Assembly (NCBI RefSeq): GCF_036669915.1
Contig: NC_089314.1
Coordinates: 30,099,592 to 30,163,591, forward strand
From: Pocillopora verrucosa
Lineage: Eukaryota; Cnidaria; Anthozoa; Scleractinia; Pocilloporidae
Length of the DNA stretch: 64,000 bases
Reading direction: 5' to 3'
The notes under the pieces are model-generated. The model was not told the DNA's origin, made no database searches, and saw only the letters and a list, made by a program, of their open reading frames with translations. A program made the position numbers and the translations under genes. This document shows positions 21,189 through 33,486 of this stretch, piece after piece. The stretch's first letter is position 1. Each line of letters opens with the position of its first letter.

Positions 21189-23793
21189 TCAGAAATCCAC
21201 TGGTCTTATTTTCATCTCGGTTCTCTTTAGAGAGTAATAATGTCCTTTCCAGCCTTTCCAGTTCACTCCATCAGCATGGGAGGAGTGACTGCCACGAAGA
21301 TACAAGCCATTGAGATTTGAGTGGTGACACTTATTGTACCACCAGGCTCCTTTGAACTTAATGGCGCAGTTGTGATGCTCATGATTATCACTATCTTGAT
21401 CTCTAGTGGTGAATGGCATACCGCGATGCAAAGCAAGAGAGTCACTAGAATTTCCTAAAAAAATGAGCCGCACTATGAGTATTACGTTTGACCAACAATG
21501 AGCTTATGTATGATTTAACGATAATGATATGGAGTAAAAGTATTCTTAGTAATATCTATGATTCATGTCGAAGATTCTAGGGATCGAATTATTCAATGTG
21601 ATAATGCCAATAAATATGTTTGCCGAGACACTCATCAGAGCTGGATTAGTTCGTCAGGTAAACAACGCACTGCACTGATCCGACTGCAAATACCTCTGAA
21701 CTAATCAACGTCTGGTATGCGCTGTCCATATTGCGTATCGATGAGCAGAGGTTACTTTTTTGTTTTCAAAGCTATTGATGGAAAAGAGTTTAAGCATATT
21801 TACATTCCTTAACTCTCTACTCCTCCCCTCCCCTCCCCTCCCCTCCCCTCCCCTCCCCTCCCCTCCCCTAACCCTCCCCTCCCCTCCCCTCCCCTCCCCT
21901 CTTCCTTCTTAGAATGACTAGAATAGAAGAGACGAAATGACAGTTCTACCTGAATAAGAACCAAGGATCAGCTTGTACTTGTCTTTCTCACTCAAAATAC
22001 CAAACATCTTGTACTCAGCATAAGTATTTTTTTCTTCAAAGTCTTCCAAGTCCACACGTAGCATGTTGTTATTACATGAGGTCAAGCGATGAATCTTGTC
22101 CAATCCGAGCCAAAACTCGCCATTCAGGTCACCAAACCCACATTTATAGTCGTTCCAGTAGCGATAGAAATCAACCGAGCCGTTCAGTCTCTTCTGAAAC
22201 ACAGTCCATCCTCCACCGTCCGTTGTTTGGTCGCAGAATACATCAAAGGCAGTCAAATTATCAGGTTTAATGGTATATACACCGTCTTCTCTCTTTCCAG
22301 CTTTGTAAATGTCAGCACAATTTTTTTCCAGGCCTATGAACAAATGGAAAAAATTGCAGGATTCAATGCCGCGCACACAACACTTGATAGTAGATCGTTC
22401 AGGGAATAAAATTTCAATAATTTCTAAATACTCTACATCAATCAATTTACGAATGAGTCCAAATCTACTTCTATTAACAGATTCAAAAAACAGTTTGTAA
22501 ATTACCCAATTTTAGTGATTTATTTAACCCAAGAGGATTAGTGAATGAAATTGCAATTTACGTGACCTTGCAACTGGCAGTTTTCTCCACTGAATCCATC
22601 ACGACAAACACAACGAAAACCTTTACTGCTGAATCCAGCTTGACAGGTCCCATTACTCAAACATGGACTACTGCTGCAGGGATTCTGTTGATAAAAAGGA
22701 AGTAACCTTTTTCCAAACTTTTTTTTTTACATCAAGAATAAAACCACTTTAGCGCCAAAAAACAAACAACCTCCCCTGATGAATAACAAAATAAAGCTCT
22801 TGTAGCTTTCCCCAAGATCAAGAATCAAGAATAAGATCACTTTAACCTGAAATGAAAATAAATCATCTGTGTCTGACTCCCTTCAGGTTGGTAAAAATGT
22901 AAAATTTTACCTCGATTGCAAAATATATGTAGCCTGGTTTATTCATAAGAAGAAATGGAACATGGTTTTCTTCGGTGGCGTTGTTCAACTCGCATTTTTG
23001 GTTTCCTCCTTCTGCAGGTCCAACATTAATGGACACGCAGTCAGGCTCCATATAACACATCACTCTGCAGCTTCCCTCATTGAGCACTTCTGCACTCCTG
23101 ATCACACGATCCTTCATGGCCATGTTTTGTATTCGGTCCCTGAATATAATGCTTCGACAATCGTCACCTGGGAAAGGCAAACGAATAGAATTAATCGTCC
23201 AGGTTATCGCTTATTCGTACAATTTTTTATCGTCACTTGGTAAATAAACACATCAAAGCAGGCTATTTTGCCAACTTACTGCACGAAAACCTTCATCAAA
23301 GAGTCTTCTCCAAAGGGGATTCTCATCTTTTTACACTTCAATTCTAACGGGAGGTTTTGGTTATCAAAACAGAGCGATATAGATGAGCTAACCAGCGGAA
23401 AGGATATGTTGCGGAAAATATCCCAAAAATTTTCATGGCTTTAACTAATTACCACACTACAATATCATTGACTCGTTTGTTTCAATTTATCAATATGATC
23501 CTTTGATGCGAATATTTTGAGGGCTTTTTGCAAACACGGTAAAGAAAAACAGTATCCAATAGTCTCTGTATATGTGCATAAAAGGAGATATTTTGATATA
23601 AAAAAATAAGTGTATTTGCCTAAAGATTATTGCATTGTCAGTAGGTGGCCTTGTCGAGGGAGCAGCGAAACACAAGAGATTTAATAATAATATAGATATG
23701 CTTACCAGAGCAACAAAAGCATGGTGGGAAGGTTATTCCAAGAAAAATATAGATATTGCAAATGATACCTCTAAGAAAAAACTTGAACTGCAT
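21189..23793 (-). CDS. Secreted PAN-EGF-fibrinogen-related protein (gene 3, complete)
   Basis: Exons: 23793-23706 (signal), 23167-22911 (PAN), 22684-22567 (EGF), 22333-21950 (FReD-N), 21454-21189 (FReD-C), with GT/AG borders throughout and 370 aa. The leader [20 protein letters not shown] ends in CFCCS. The PAN domain spans residues 30-115, EGF 116-154 ([14 protein letters not shown] to GENC), FReD 155-370. The FReD shows [35 protein letters not shown], then [27 protein letters not shown] and [11 protein letters not shown] just before the TGA. It is nearest to the 31-33 kb pseudogene, with which it shares flanks. Intron 4 contains a G-rich pentanucleotide repeat 46 nt after the donor. A palindromic element lies 1.2 kb upstream. 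Confidence 0.92.
21824..21903. repeat. (CCCCT)n pentanucleotide repeat, G-quadruplex prone on the sense strand
   Basis: About 80 nt of nearly perfect CTCCC units, with one CCCTAACCCT interruption, lie in intron 4 of gene 3. Read in the gene's direction this gives many GGGG runs, a sequence able to form G-quadruplexes in the transcript shortly after the exon 4 donor. Confidence 0.9.
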
Positions 23794-26700
23794 TGCTATA
23801 AATTAAAAAAAATAACTTCAAGGTAAGTATCATTATCGTGACCATATTAAAGTTGTCTCAAATTCCAAAACTTTCTGTTTTCCTATAAATTTAAAAGCTA
23901 ATAAAGGTCATGCAGTTGTTCAACATTAATTTCTCAGCTATTTCTTCTTAAAGGAACTCTTAATAACCACGATATTTCGATAACAAACTCTTTTTTTTTG
24001 TTGTATTATTGGAAGTATCGACGCCGTTCTGTTGATGGGTTTTTACATTTACTCTCTTTGGAAATATAATCATCAGAGGAATTTCTCTTTAGTAAATAAA
24101 AATTCACGAGTATAGGTAAGTCAACCACTGCAAAAGGCACAAAACGAGGAACATAGCGGATCCTCATCATACAATGAACTAGTTACATAATTTAGTAGTA
24201 GAAATAGTAACAGCGACAGCAGTAGTAGAAGCGGTAGCAATAGTAATCATTATAGTAGAAGTACAAGAAAATATTGATATCCTCTTGTAGAAGTATCAAT
24301 AGTAATTGCAGAAGTAGTAGTAAATAGTATTAGTAGTGGTTGTATCTCCAAAAGTCTGATTTGAACAACTAGAAAAATTGATCTTATGGTGGATAGCAAT
24401 ACAATTACACCCTGATACGCTCCTTTATACAAAGACAGACAAAGTACTTTAAAATTCAAGTTCTAATCCTTTGCGAAATTGTGGATCAACTATATAGTTG
24501 ACTAAAGTGCAAAAATGAAAATAGTTATGAAATGATATTTAGGTTCTTGGTCAGCAATCTTGCAAATAGCTCTACATATTTCACTGGACGAGAGCATAGT
24601 AGTTAGCATTAAACATCCCCCGACTTTTTCTTAGTTAGACTGGTCCCAAGCATTCTGTGACATTCGGGTGGCTTTTTAGAACTTCAAACTAAAAGAAAAA
24701 AAATTGTAACAACTCTGACGAGAAGGATGTGACAGAATGTGAAATATCGTGTAGCTGAATTGACAGAAATTTATTCAAAATTGTTCTCGATCATTTCTGC
24801 AATTAGCACAATTGGTCTGAGCTAGAAAGGCTTGGTCTAAGAAATATAGATATGTACCTCACAGATATATTTCTTACCTCCGAAGCGAAAAAGTGGTTTT
24901 CTTACTTGATTTTGTTCCTGGGGGTATCAATAGTGAAAACTTTATGGTGTCGTGCTTTCCTTTAATTTATAGAACTGTTTGAGCTTCTGTAACTATGGTT
25001 ACAAAACAAAACCGCTATTCTACACGCCACAGTCATTCTTCCTATCCAGCTGTTCTAATTGTTGTTAGTCATCAGATCATAACTTTTGTGTTTAAATCTA
25101 AATGACTGATCTCACATCTCAGTACCACTGGATATGACAGGCAATGAAATACTTCAATGAAAAACAGAGAATGTTTTGAAAAACTTATATGGCAAGTTAA
25201 ACTCTTAAACAAAGCTGCAAATTATTTGGTCAAAACACTCTCAGCGGGACATGTAAGAAGTTTTAGAACTCAACAATGTTTATCCATTTTCGCTGGAGGT
25301 AACTTAGGCCAGTTTTATGTCTTTCAAATTAAAGATTTATGAAAATATAAATTTTTAAAACAATACAATGTGTCGCATTTTCCTCTGGAGTTAACTACGG
25401 TGTTATGTAAGGTTATGCTTTTTCCAATTTAGAAAGTATCCTGCAAAAAATGCTCTTGACAAAATTACCAAACGAGTGAGCAAGTTTCCCTGAAGATTTT
25501 TGGCAGCTTTTCGCAGTGTTGTAAGAGGTAATTTCGTTTACGCTAAATGTTGAGGCCGGAAACCTTGATTTTTTTAGGAAAGCAGTTTCTTGGCTCCGCC
25601 TTCACCTTGGATAAGTAAATGCACCTGTGGTGTGTCCAAGTCAGAATTCTCAGAAAGACAAACTGTGAAAGCTAACACATTTGTGGTTAATAAGCTGGTC
25701 ATTGAAATTGCCGTGAATCGTTACATTTGCAAAATTAGGGCGCACACGAACAAATTCTAACTAAAATGTATGGACGCGTAAGTTTTCCGGGACTCGTTTT
25801 GCTCAACACTTTCTGCCACTTTGCCATTTAAAGCGATTCCGAATAGGAGAGCATGACACTCATATGTTTTATTAAATTTGCTCGATACAAATTCTTTTAA
25901 GCCGCAACAAAGTTTGAAGCAGGTTTGCTACCCTATTTTTGCTCTGCGTTACTTCTCTTCTTTACAGTGTTACCTGAAAACTTCATTTCTCTTAGGCAAC
26001 CAGGATGAAGAAATAATATCATGGAAATTATTGACATTTACAAACACCCGAAACAGGAAAACAAAACGAAACAAGCGAAACCACCGAAATGATCAAAACA
26101 AAATGATCGAAACGAAACGAACCTAACGACCAAAACCAAACGACCGAAACGATCAAAAAAGTATACAAAAAATAATGGGGTCAATCCTGGTAAAATGAAC
26201 GGGTGTCATGCAGGTGTCAGTCGTCATTTTCTCTCGTTTAGATTATGGCCTATTCCTGATCTACCCCACGGGAAAATTCAGTGATCTCTCGCGATTGCCA
26301 TCGGCTTAGTATTATGCGGCGATGGAACCTCAATTAAAAAAAAGACAATCAATAAAAGAGTCTCGGACATAGACGTTGTCACTGAATACCGTTATCTGTT
26401 ATCTCTCCTTTCCGTATACGCTTCAGTATTCAATGAGGCTGGCGTTCCGTACTGGAAACTACATATTATTATAAGTGTCAAATTATAGTTTCAGCTGCTC
26501 GCGTGGAGGAAAAAAAAATTAAGTTTCGTGTGACGGCTTTGATATGTAAAATCCTTAAATGCGAGAGAATATCTGAAGTGAAGTCCGCCACTTTTCAGCA
26601 TCCACTCGTCTCGATCGTTGTAGTGGTTTTGTTTCAGTCACAACGGTCGTTACGCTTCGGTCGTTTCGTTTTGTTGTTTCAGGTTTTAGTACATGCCGAA

Positions 26701-27004
26701 ATTATTAACGACTTCACCACAAATTAAACATTTTGACTCAATATATGTCCGCTAACAAATTAAAGTGATCTTAATAAGAAGTGCTCAGAAACGTCAGGAA
26801 AATGGCGAAAAAATAGAAAAGGAAACATGCTGACTTTGAGGTTTTTTTTTTACCCAGGTAGCCATAGGCCTGAGTGATGATAAAATATACGGTGTTACAG
26901 AGAAAGTGATATACCGTTACAAGTAAGCGCTGTACGATACTTCTCATGGTGCGTGAAAACCTAGTGTGCGGAAGGGTACTCTGGTTAAAACAGGCTGTTA
27001 TTAA
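23794..27004. other. 5' flank of gene 3 and end of the first segmental unit
   Basis: Non-coding by inspection. Imperfect AGT/GTA trinucleotide tracts at 24195-24330 are shared with 33830-33975. GTAACTATGGTTAC is at 24989-25002. A run of CGAAACGA and GAAACGAACC motifs lies at 26.05-26.16 kb, shared with 12.65 kb. Blocks at 24.5-26.2 kb are paralogous to 11.1-12.7 kb and, in part, 34.2-34.5 kb. Confidence 0.5.
24989..25002. promoter_or_regulatory. Palindromic GTAACTATGGTTAC element upstream of gene 3
   Basis: Identical to the copy at 1246; 1.2 kb upstream of the gene 3 start. Confidence 0.35.
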
Positions 27005-29441
27005 CGAAAAGATAACTTAGTTCTATCAACTGAGTTGATCATACAAATTGGCCTCTGTAAAGGGTTTCTAAGGCTTCCCTTTCGATCACCCCTCAACATA
27101 GCGTTATTGATGACGTCACTTACATCGTCGATCGACATTACTCTTGTGAATACCTGGACCCCCGTGCAAAAATGGATCGCTACAAACCAAATATTACATA
27201 AACTTAATATGAAACAGGTCCTTGTAACTCGCTGTTTGTTTTATCAGAGAAACCTTCGTACCTAACTTTACACATAAGGATCTGCGATGACTCTGTGTTA
27301 GTGACGTGATCTTCCCCTTTACGTAAAACCACCAAGTAAGAAAGTTGGATGCGATGAATCGACACTTGACTTGCGACGAACTTGAAAAGCTAGCTTGTTA
27401 TGACTATTCGCAAAAGGTGTAGTTTAATTTGCAAGAGTTATGATGATAAAGTTTGGCTGGTTATCATTCTCTCTACTTGTCAATTGATTTGTTCTCCTTT
27501 CTACAATTCACATCGACAGGCCTCAGGAGATTCCATTAGTTTTGTAACTTTCCACCTAATTAAGAGAAATATCTCAATACATAGCCAATGATATTCACCC
27601 CTGAACTCATGTTTTATTGTTATTCTATTGTGTTCTCGCCCACTCTTACTAATTACATTTGGTATTTTTTGAAACTCATTATGAAGCATCATGTACAGAT
27701 GAGCCTCGACACAAATAATGACCTTGAGCGTGACAATTTGTTTTTTTTTATAATTGTAGTGGGATATATTCATCAAGAGTAAGTTAAAGAGTAGATATTA
27801 AGACTTCTCTTCGTTTTAAATGTCGCTTTATCCTCCAGATTTCGAGAGTTTTTGTCAGGTTCTTCTTCAACGTCAATCGCGTGGGGAAGCGCTGGAATGC
27901 TGTTTACTTCAAGAGTAACAGAAGAGGATTTGATAACCATGAAAAAAATCGCTTAAGGACACTTCGAGATAGTGATAATCATTCTTTAACAGTTTCCACC
28001 GGAGCATGCTGCTTGTGTTCAGGTGTGGATAATGTTATTTTACTTCGAAATAATTTATTCTTGAGGCAGATTGTTTCTTACATTTTCCTATTAATGGCAC
28101 CATTTTTTAGCAAGGCAAAGTTCACCTAATTTCCTTTGTTGACTTTTTGATGTATTTTTATTGTAGCAAACTGTCATAATTTGTAAATCTCCTTAAATTT
28201 AACAACCCGAACAGCAAATCCTAAAATTTTTGCGCAGCTTTATTAGTCGTGGACGCTAAACAGAGAAAAATACTCGGAGCTCTCGATCAGGATCGAAGCC
28301 CCATCCCCCTCCCTCCTCTCCCCTTCGACAACCGGTGGGGCGTTTTAGAGATTCGAGCTTTTTCCTGTAGAACTACATTCTATATCCTTCCCTTTCCCCT
28401 CCCCTCTTTCCTCTCCCCCAGCCTACCCCTGCTAAAAAATGTTTGCTTCGTGTTCAACCTTGTCCTATCACACTAGTTTTTACAGGAACTTATAATTAAA
28501 CACAGCCAATGGATAGATTTGTTCTCATGGCCAGACGATCTATGAAAATATATTTGTATTCCGTGGTCCCTTTTCTGTTTTGTTTTTACTTTTTTTTCAC
28601 GATTTTTGATTGGTTTTTATCGAAATTCCTTTGCAGGTAAGAAAAGAGATTCCAGTTAATCTACCAGTATAAACATAGGTCGAATTTTGGAAAATTTCAA
28701 AAGTTCCGCGGTAGCAACTGGTTCAGACGTCAATTATTTTACCTTTTCTTGCAGCGCCATATAGAGAATAGTGGTCTATGGTCGAAGATGAAGACAATCT
28801 TTGAATCATACGTCCTCGATGAGAAAATAAGGTAATTCTGTTTTCCAAATAAGTGGGAAGTTCTTCCCAGTGCTATCGCCTGAGGTAAAATTTCCTGTCG
28901 TTCTCATTATACATTCCATAAAGAATTTTTATGGTTCGCAAAACGAGTTATTATTGCATAGGGAGGCCGCCAGTTTCAATGGCATTTTCACCTTCCCTGT
29001 CCTTAAAGTGTTCTGACTCCCGATTCTCTGTTACGAATCTACTTCCGGTTTTTGTTCTTCCAATTATTGGATGATACAGCTACATCACATCCGACCATAG
29101 GTTTTAAACAAACCCAAACACAAGAGCCAGCTCGTAGGCTAAACAGGCTGCGGTAAAAGTTTTTATATGCGGAGAGACACCGCCGGTAATCAGCTTTCAT
29201 TGAATCCGTGTTGATCTTGTAGAATGACTAGAAGTTAATTTCTCCTTACATTATTACCCCTCAATCAAACATTAAGGTCATGAAGCTCTTGATTGTTAAA
29301 CAAATTCTCCCTGTCATCAGCTTAGGAAATGTATAGAGAGCAGTATGGAGAATATGCATCCTGATGTTAGGGTGTAAAGGGTGAAACGAAGGTGAATCGT
29401 TTGAACCCGTCACTAACAATTATCTTCTTGTCACTAGAATC
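27005..29441. other. Start of the second segmental unit, non-coding
   Basis: Paralogous to 18.19-19.9 kb, with an added middle part (28.24-29.24 kb) matching 12.9-13.97 kb. The candidate exon open at 19.23-19.41 kb carries a TAA here near 27.95 kb, arguing that it is not a conserved gene. Confidence 0.5.
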
Positions 29442-29603
29442 ATGAGTTTCAAAGCGTGGATGGTGGAAAGCTACTTGCAGATTCTTCAGTACCTGGGGCG
29501 TGCACCTAAAGATATGGACAAACTCACGTCTAAATTAAAAACCTTACACGAGTTGGACGCCATAGCTGCAGAACGAGCCAAAAGAACGGTCTCGTTTTCT
29601 TGA
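29442..29603 (+). CDS. Small unknown ORF, 53 aa, intact copy B of a triplicated locus
   Basis: Same length and almost the same protein as the ORF at 19905 (start MSFKAWMVESYLQILQYLGR). ATG follows TCACTAG|AATC, so an AG is retained before it. Function unknown. Conservation of length against a broken third copy is the only sign of coding. Confidence 0.4.
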   Translation: MSFKAWMVESYLQILQYLGRAPKDMDKLTSKLKTLHELDAIAAERAKRTVSFS

Positions 29604-30755
29604 TTTCGTTCCCCATCGCATTCAAATTGTGAAAAAAAATCGAAAAGTTTTCAATCGAAAATTTTTATCATTTATAGGTAAACAAAGCTGTAAGGATCCC
29701 TCTTTCAGCCTGCTAACCAATGGTCGCAAGTGATTCAATACGCCACTTTCGATATATCAAAATTCTGATATGGCTTCGAGGCAAGGGGGGAAATACTCAT
29801 TCTTACATTTGGTATTTTTACAAACTCTCTATGTAACATAATTACCTGAGAAGCCCTATCTACAAAATGGACCTTAACCGTGACAACATGTTCTTATGAT
29901 TTAAAGTGCAATATGTTTATTAATAACAGTGCAAGGTATTTACTTTAACAAAAGCTAAGAAAGAATATATGAAGCACTTTAGAATCATCGACATTACGTT
30001 TCCGCATTCCAGTGTACACTAGAACTTGAAATATTTGTTTTTCTGATAGCGTTCTTTAGAGTCAAAACATTGGGTAATTGTTTTAGGTTTCGTTATAGAA
30101 ATCAAAGGGAACTAGAACTGAATTAGCAACTGGGTTTACTCTTCTGATATTGACTTAGAAAAAATGAAGGCTGTGCGATCGCTTTGTGTTCCGTTAAGTG
30201 AAAATACGAGTCAAAAACTTAAAGAATCAAAGCTTGTATAACCGAGATAGGAGGAGCATAGGAAGCGTGATGGCCATGATGATGCAAGCCACTGAGATTC
30301 GAGGATAACTCTGGTAAATACCTAACACCCACTTAAAATTTTATGGAGACAGGGTCCTTTCAGCGGCTGCCCCCAGGCTATAGAATGTCCAACCCATAAA
30401 CTTTAGATTGAGTCCATTAGTTTCTGTTTTTTGAGAAAAGATTAAAGACGCATTTTTTCAGAGCTTCTTATAATTAACTGTCCAACTATGATAAGGAGCT
30501 TTTTGCATGTACCGTTATATAGATTAACTTATCATTACTATTATGATTATTACTATTATCGGTTAACGGGCCGATTTTACACAATCAACTATTCCTATTT
30601 TGAAAAACGTGCACAAAGAAGCAAGAAAAACCTAAATAACATTACGCTAAGCTCCAATGTAAGAATGATTATTTAATGCTGAATATACTTTATCGAGACA
30701 CTCGTTTTTTTGTTAAGTTGGTACCGTTTCATTGTTGTGCCATAAAGATGACAGT
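29604..30755. other. 3' flank of the gene 4 pseudogene with a FReD-C scrap
   Basis: Paralogous to 20.07-21.19 kb. About 60 nt at 30243-30305 (GGAGGAGCATAGGAAGCGTG onward) resemble the antisense of the FReD-C segment encoding the SNLNGLY to HSSYA part. The same scrap occurs in the 3' flank of gene 7 at about 52128-52185. Confidence 0.5.
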
Positions 30756-33486
30756 TCAGAAATCCACTGGTCTTATTTTCATCTCGGTTCTCTTTAGAGA
30801 GTAATGATGATTTTTCCAGTGAAACCAGTTCACTCCATCAGCATGGGAGGAGTGACTGCCATGAAGATACAAGCCATTGAGATTTGAGTGGTGACATCTC
30901 TTGTACCACCAGGCTCCTTTTTACCTAAGGGCGCAGTTGATACTCTCAGAATTGTCATTATCTTGATCTTTAGTGGTGAATGGCATACCGCGATGCAAAG
31001 CAAGAGAGTCACCAGAATTTCCTAATAAAATGAGCCGCACTATGAGTATTACGTTTGACCAACAATTAGCAGTTCGTAAAGCAGAGCAAATCTTGAAATA
31101 TCAGATAAGTATAATTTAACAATAATGATATGGAACAAAAGCATTCTAAATAATATCTACGATTCATGTCGGAGATTCTTGGGATTGAATGACGCAATAT
31201 GATAATGCCAATAAATACGTTTCCCGAGACACTCATCAGAGTTGGATTAGCTATAGTTCGCCAGGTTAATTGTACATGCTCCACCGGCGAAGACCTCTGG
31301 GCTAGTAAACGTGCGGTATGCGCTGTCCAGGATTGCATATCAATGAGCTGAGGGTACTCTTTTGTCTTCCAAAGCCATCGATTTTAAAGACGTTTAGGAT
31401 ATTTACATTACTCAGCACTCTCCTCCCCCCTTCTTAAATAACTAGAAAAGAAGAGACGAAATGACAGGTCTACCTGAGTAAGAACCAAGGATCAGTTCGT
31501 ACTTGTCATTCTCACTCATAACACCAAACATCTTACACTAAGCATAAGTATTTTTTCATTTAAAGTCTGCCAAGTCCACACGTAGCATGTTATTTTCACA
31601 TAAGGTCAGGCGGTGAATCTTGTCCAGTCCGAGCCAAAACTGACCATTCATTCCCCCCTTCCCCCCACCACTTTTGAAATTGTACAAAATTCGACCTATG
31701 TTTTAATAATAAAATAAGACAAAAAGATACTGTTTTACCGAATAACTACCAAGTAGTCAGCTTGTACTTGTCATTCTCACTCATAACACCAAACATGTTA
31801 TACTCAGCATAAGCAGTATTCCCTTCAAAGTCTTCCAAGTCGACACGCAGCTTGCTGTTATTACATGGGGTCAAGCGGTAAATCTTGTCCATTCCGAGCC
31901 AAAACTCACCATTCAGGTCACCAAAGCCATGTTTATAGTCGGTCCAGTTACGGTAGAAATCAACCGAGCCGTCCAGTCTCTTCTGGAACACTGTCCATCC
32001 TCCACCCTCCGTCGTTTGGTCACAGAATACATCAAAGGTAAGCAGGTTATCAGGTTTGATAGTGTACATACCATCTCTTCTTTCTCCAGCTTTGTAAATT
32101 TCAGCACAATTTTTCAGGCCTACAAACAAATGAGAAAATTGTAGGATTCAACGCCGCGCACACAAGAGACTCTGGATCGTGTAAGGAGTAAAATTTCAAT
32201 AATTTCTCAATAGTCTACAGTGATTAATTTACGAATGATTTCAAATCTACTTCGTTAACAGATTTAAAAAACAATCGGTAAATTACCCAATTTCAGTGGT
32301 TCATTTAACCCAAGAAGATTAGTGTATGAAAATGCAATTTATGAGACCTTGCAAGTGGCAGTTTTCTCCACTGAATCCATGACGACAAACACAACGAAAA
32401 CCTTTACTAGTGAATCCAGCTTTACAGATGCCATTGTTCAAACATGGACTGCTACTGCAGGAATTCTGTTAATAAAAAAACAAAATAAACTTTGTGCAAC
32501 TTTTCCTTACATCAATAATAAGATCACTTGAGCGCCAAGAAATGAACAACCTCCTCTGATGGATGACAAACTAAACCTTTTGTAGCTTTCCCTTTAATCA
32601 AAAATAAGATCACTTTAACATGAAACGAGGAGAAATTATGTGTATAACACCCCTCAGGTTGGTAAAAATGTAAAATTTTACCTCGATTGCAAAATATATG
32701 CAACCTGGTTTATTCACAAGAAGAAATGTAGCATGGTTTTCCTTGGTGGCGTTGTTCAACTCGCATTTTTGGTTTCCTCCTTCTACAGGTCCAACATTAA
32801 TGGATACGCAATCAGGCTCCATATAACACATCACTTTGCAGCTTCCCACATTGGGCACTTCTGCACTCCTGATCACATGATCCTTCATAGCCATGGTTTG
32901 TATTGGGTACCCAAATACAATTTTTCGACAATCGTCACCTGGGGAGAGCAAAACGAATAGATTTACTCGTCCAGGTTATCGCTTACTCGAACAATTTTTT
33001 ATCGTCACTTGGTAAAGATACACCTGCAAGCACACTATTTTACCAAATTACTGCATGAAAACCCGCTTTATCAAAGATGAGCTAACCTGCGGAAAGGATT
33101 TGTTACGGAAAATATCCGAAATTTTTTCATGGCGTTAATTACCACACTGCAATATCTTTGACTCGTTTGTTTCAATTTATCAATAGGATCCTTAGAAGCG
33201 CATATTCTAAGGGCTTTTTTGAAACACGGTGAAAGAAAAAATATCCAATAGTCTCTCTTTATATGCATTAGTGATGAGTTAGAAAATATGTGTTTTCCTA
33301 AAGATTATTTGCATTGGCCTAGTTCTTCTAATGGTTCGAGGGAGCAGCGCCAGAAAAATGAAACACAAGAAATTTAATAATAGTGTAGTTATACTCACCA
33401 GTGTAACAAAAACATTGTAGGAAGGTTAGTCCAAGAAAAATATAGATACTGCCAATGATAGCTTCAAGGAAAAACCTGAACTGCAT
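30756..33486 (-). pseudogene. PAN-EGF-fibrinogen-related gene with two in-frame stops (gene 4)
   Basis: All five exons are recognisable with intact splice borders: 33486-33399 (signal), 32938-32682 (PAN), 32465-32348 (EGF), 32119-31739 (FReD-N), 31021-30756 (FReD-C). FReD-N carries a compensated +1/-1 indel pair that brings a TAG at 31748-31746, two codons before its donor. FReD-C carries a TAA at 30923-30921, where the paralogues have the Phe of KFKGAWWY. A product ending at the first stop would keep signal, PAN, EGF and half a FReD (about 279 aa). A second, truncated FReD-N exon lies in intron 4. Recent pseudogene is the simplest reading; a shortened secreted form is possible. Confidence 0.85.
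31470..31655 (-). pseudogene. Truncated duplicate of a FReD-N exon inside intron 4 of gene 4
   Basis: The 3' half of a FReD-N exon, from about the [11 protein letters not shown] segment to the TTATTCAG donor, is repeated here with several frame-breaking changes, including a TAG where the AEYK segment should be. Its 5' part is replaced by a C-rich tract. It is more like the exon of gene 3 ([11 protein letters not shown] type end) than that of gene 4. Confidence 0.65.
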
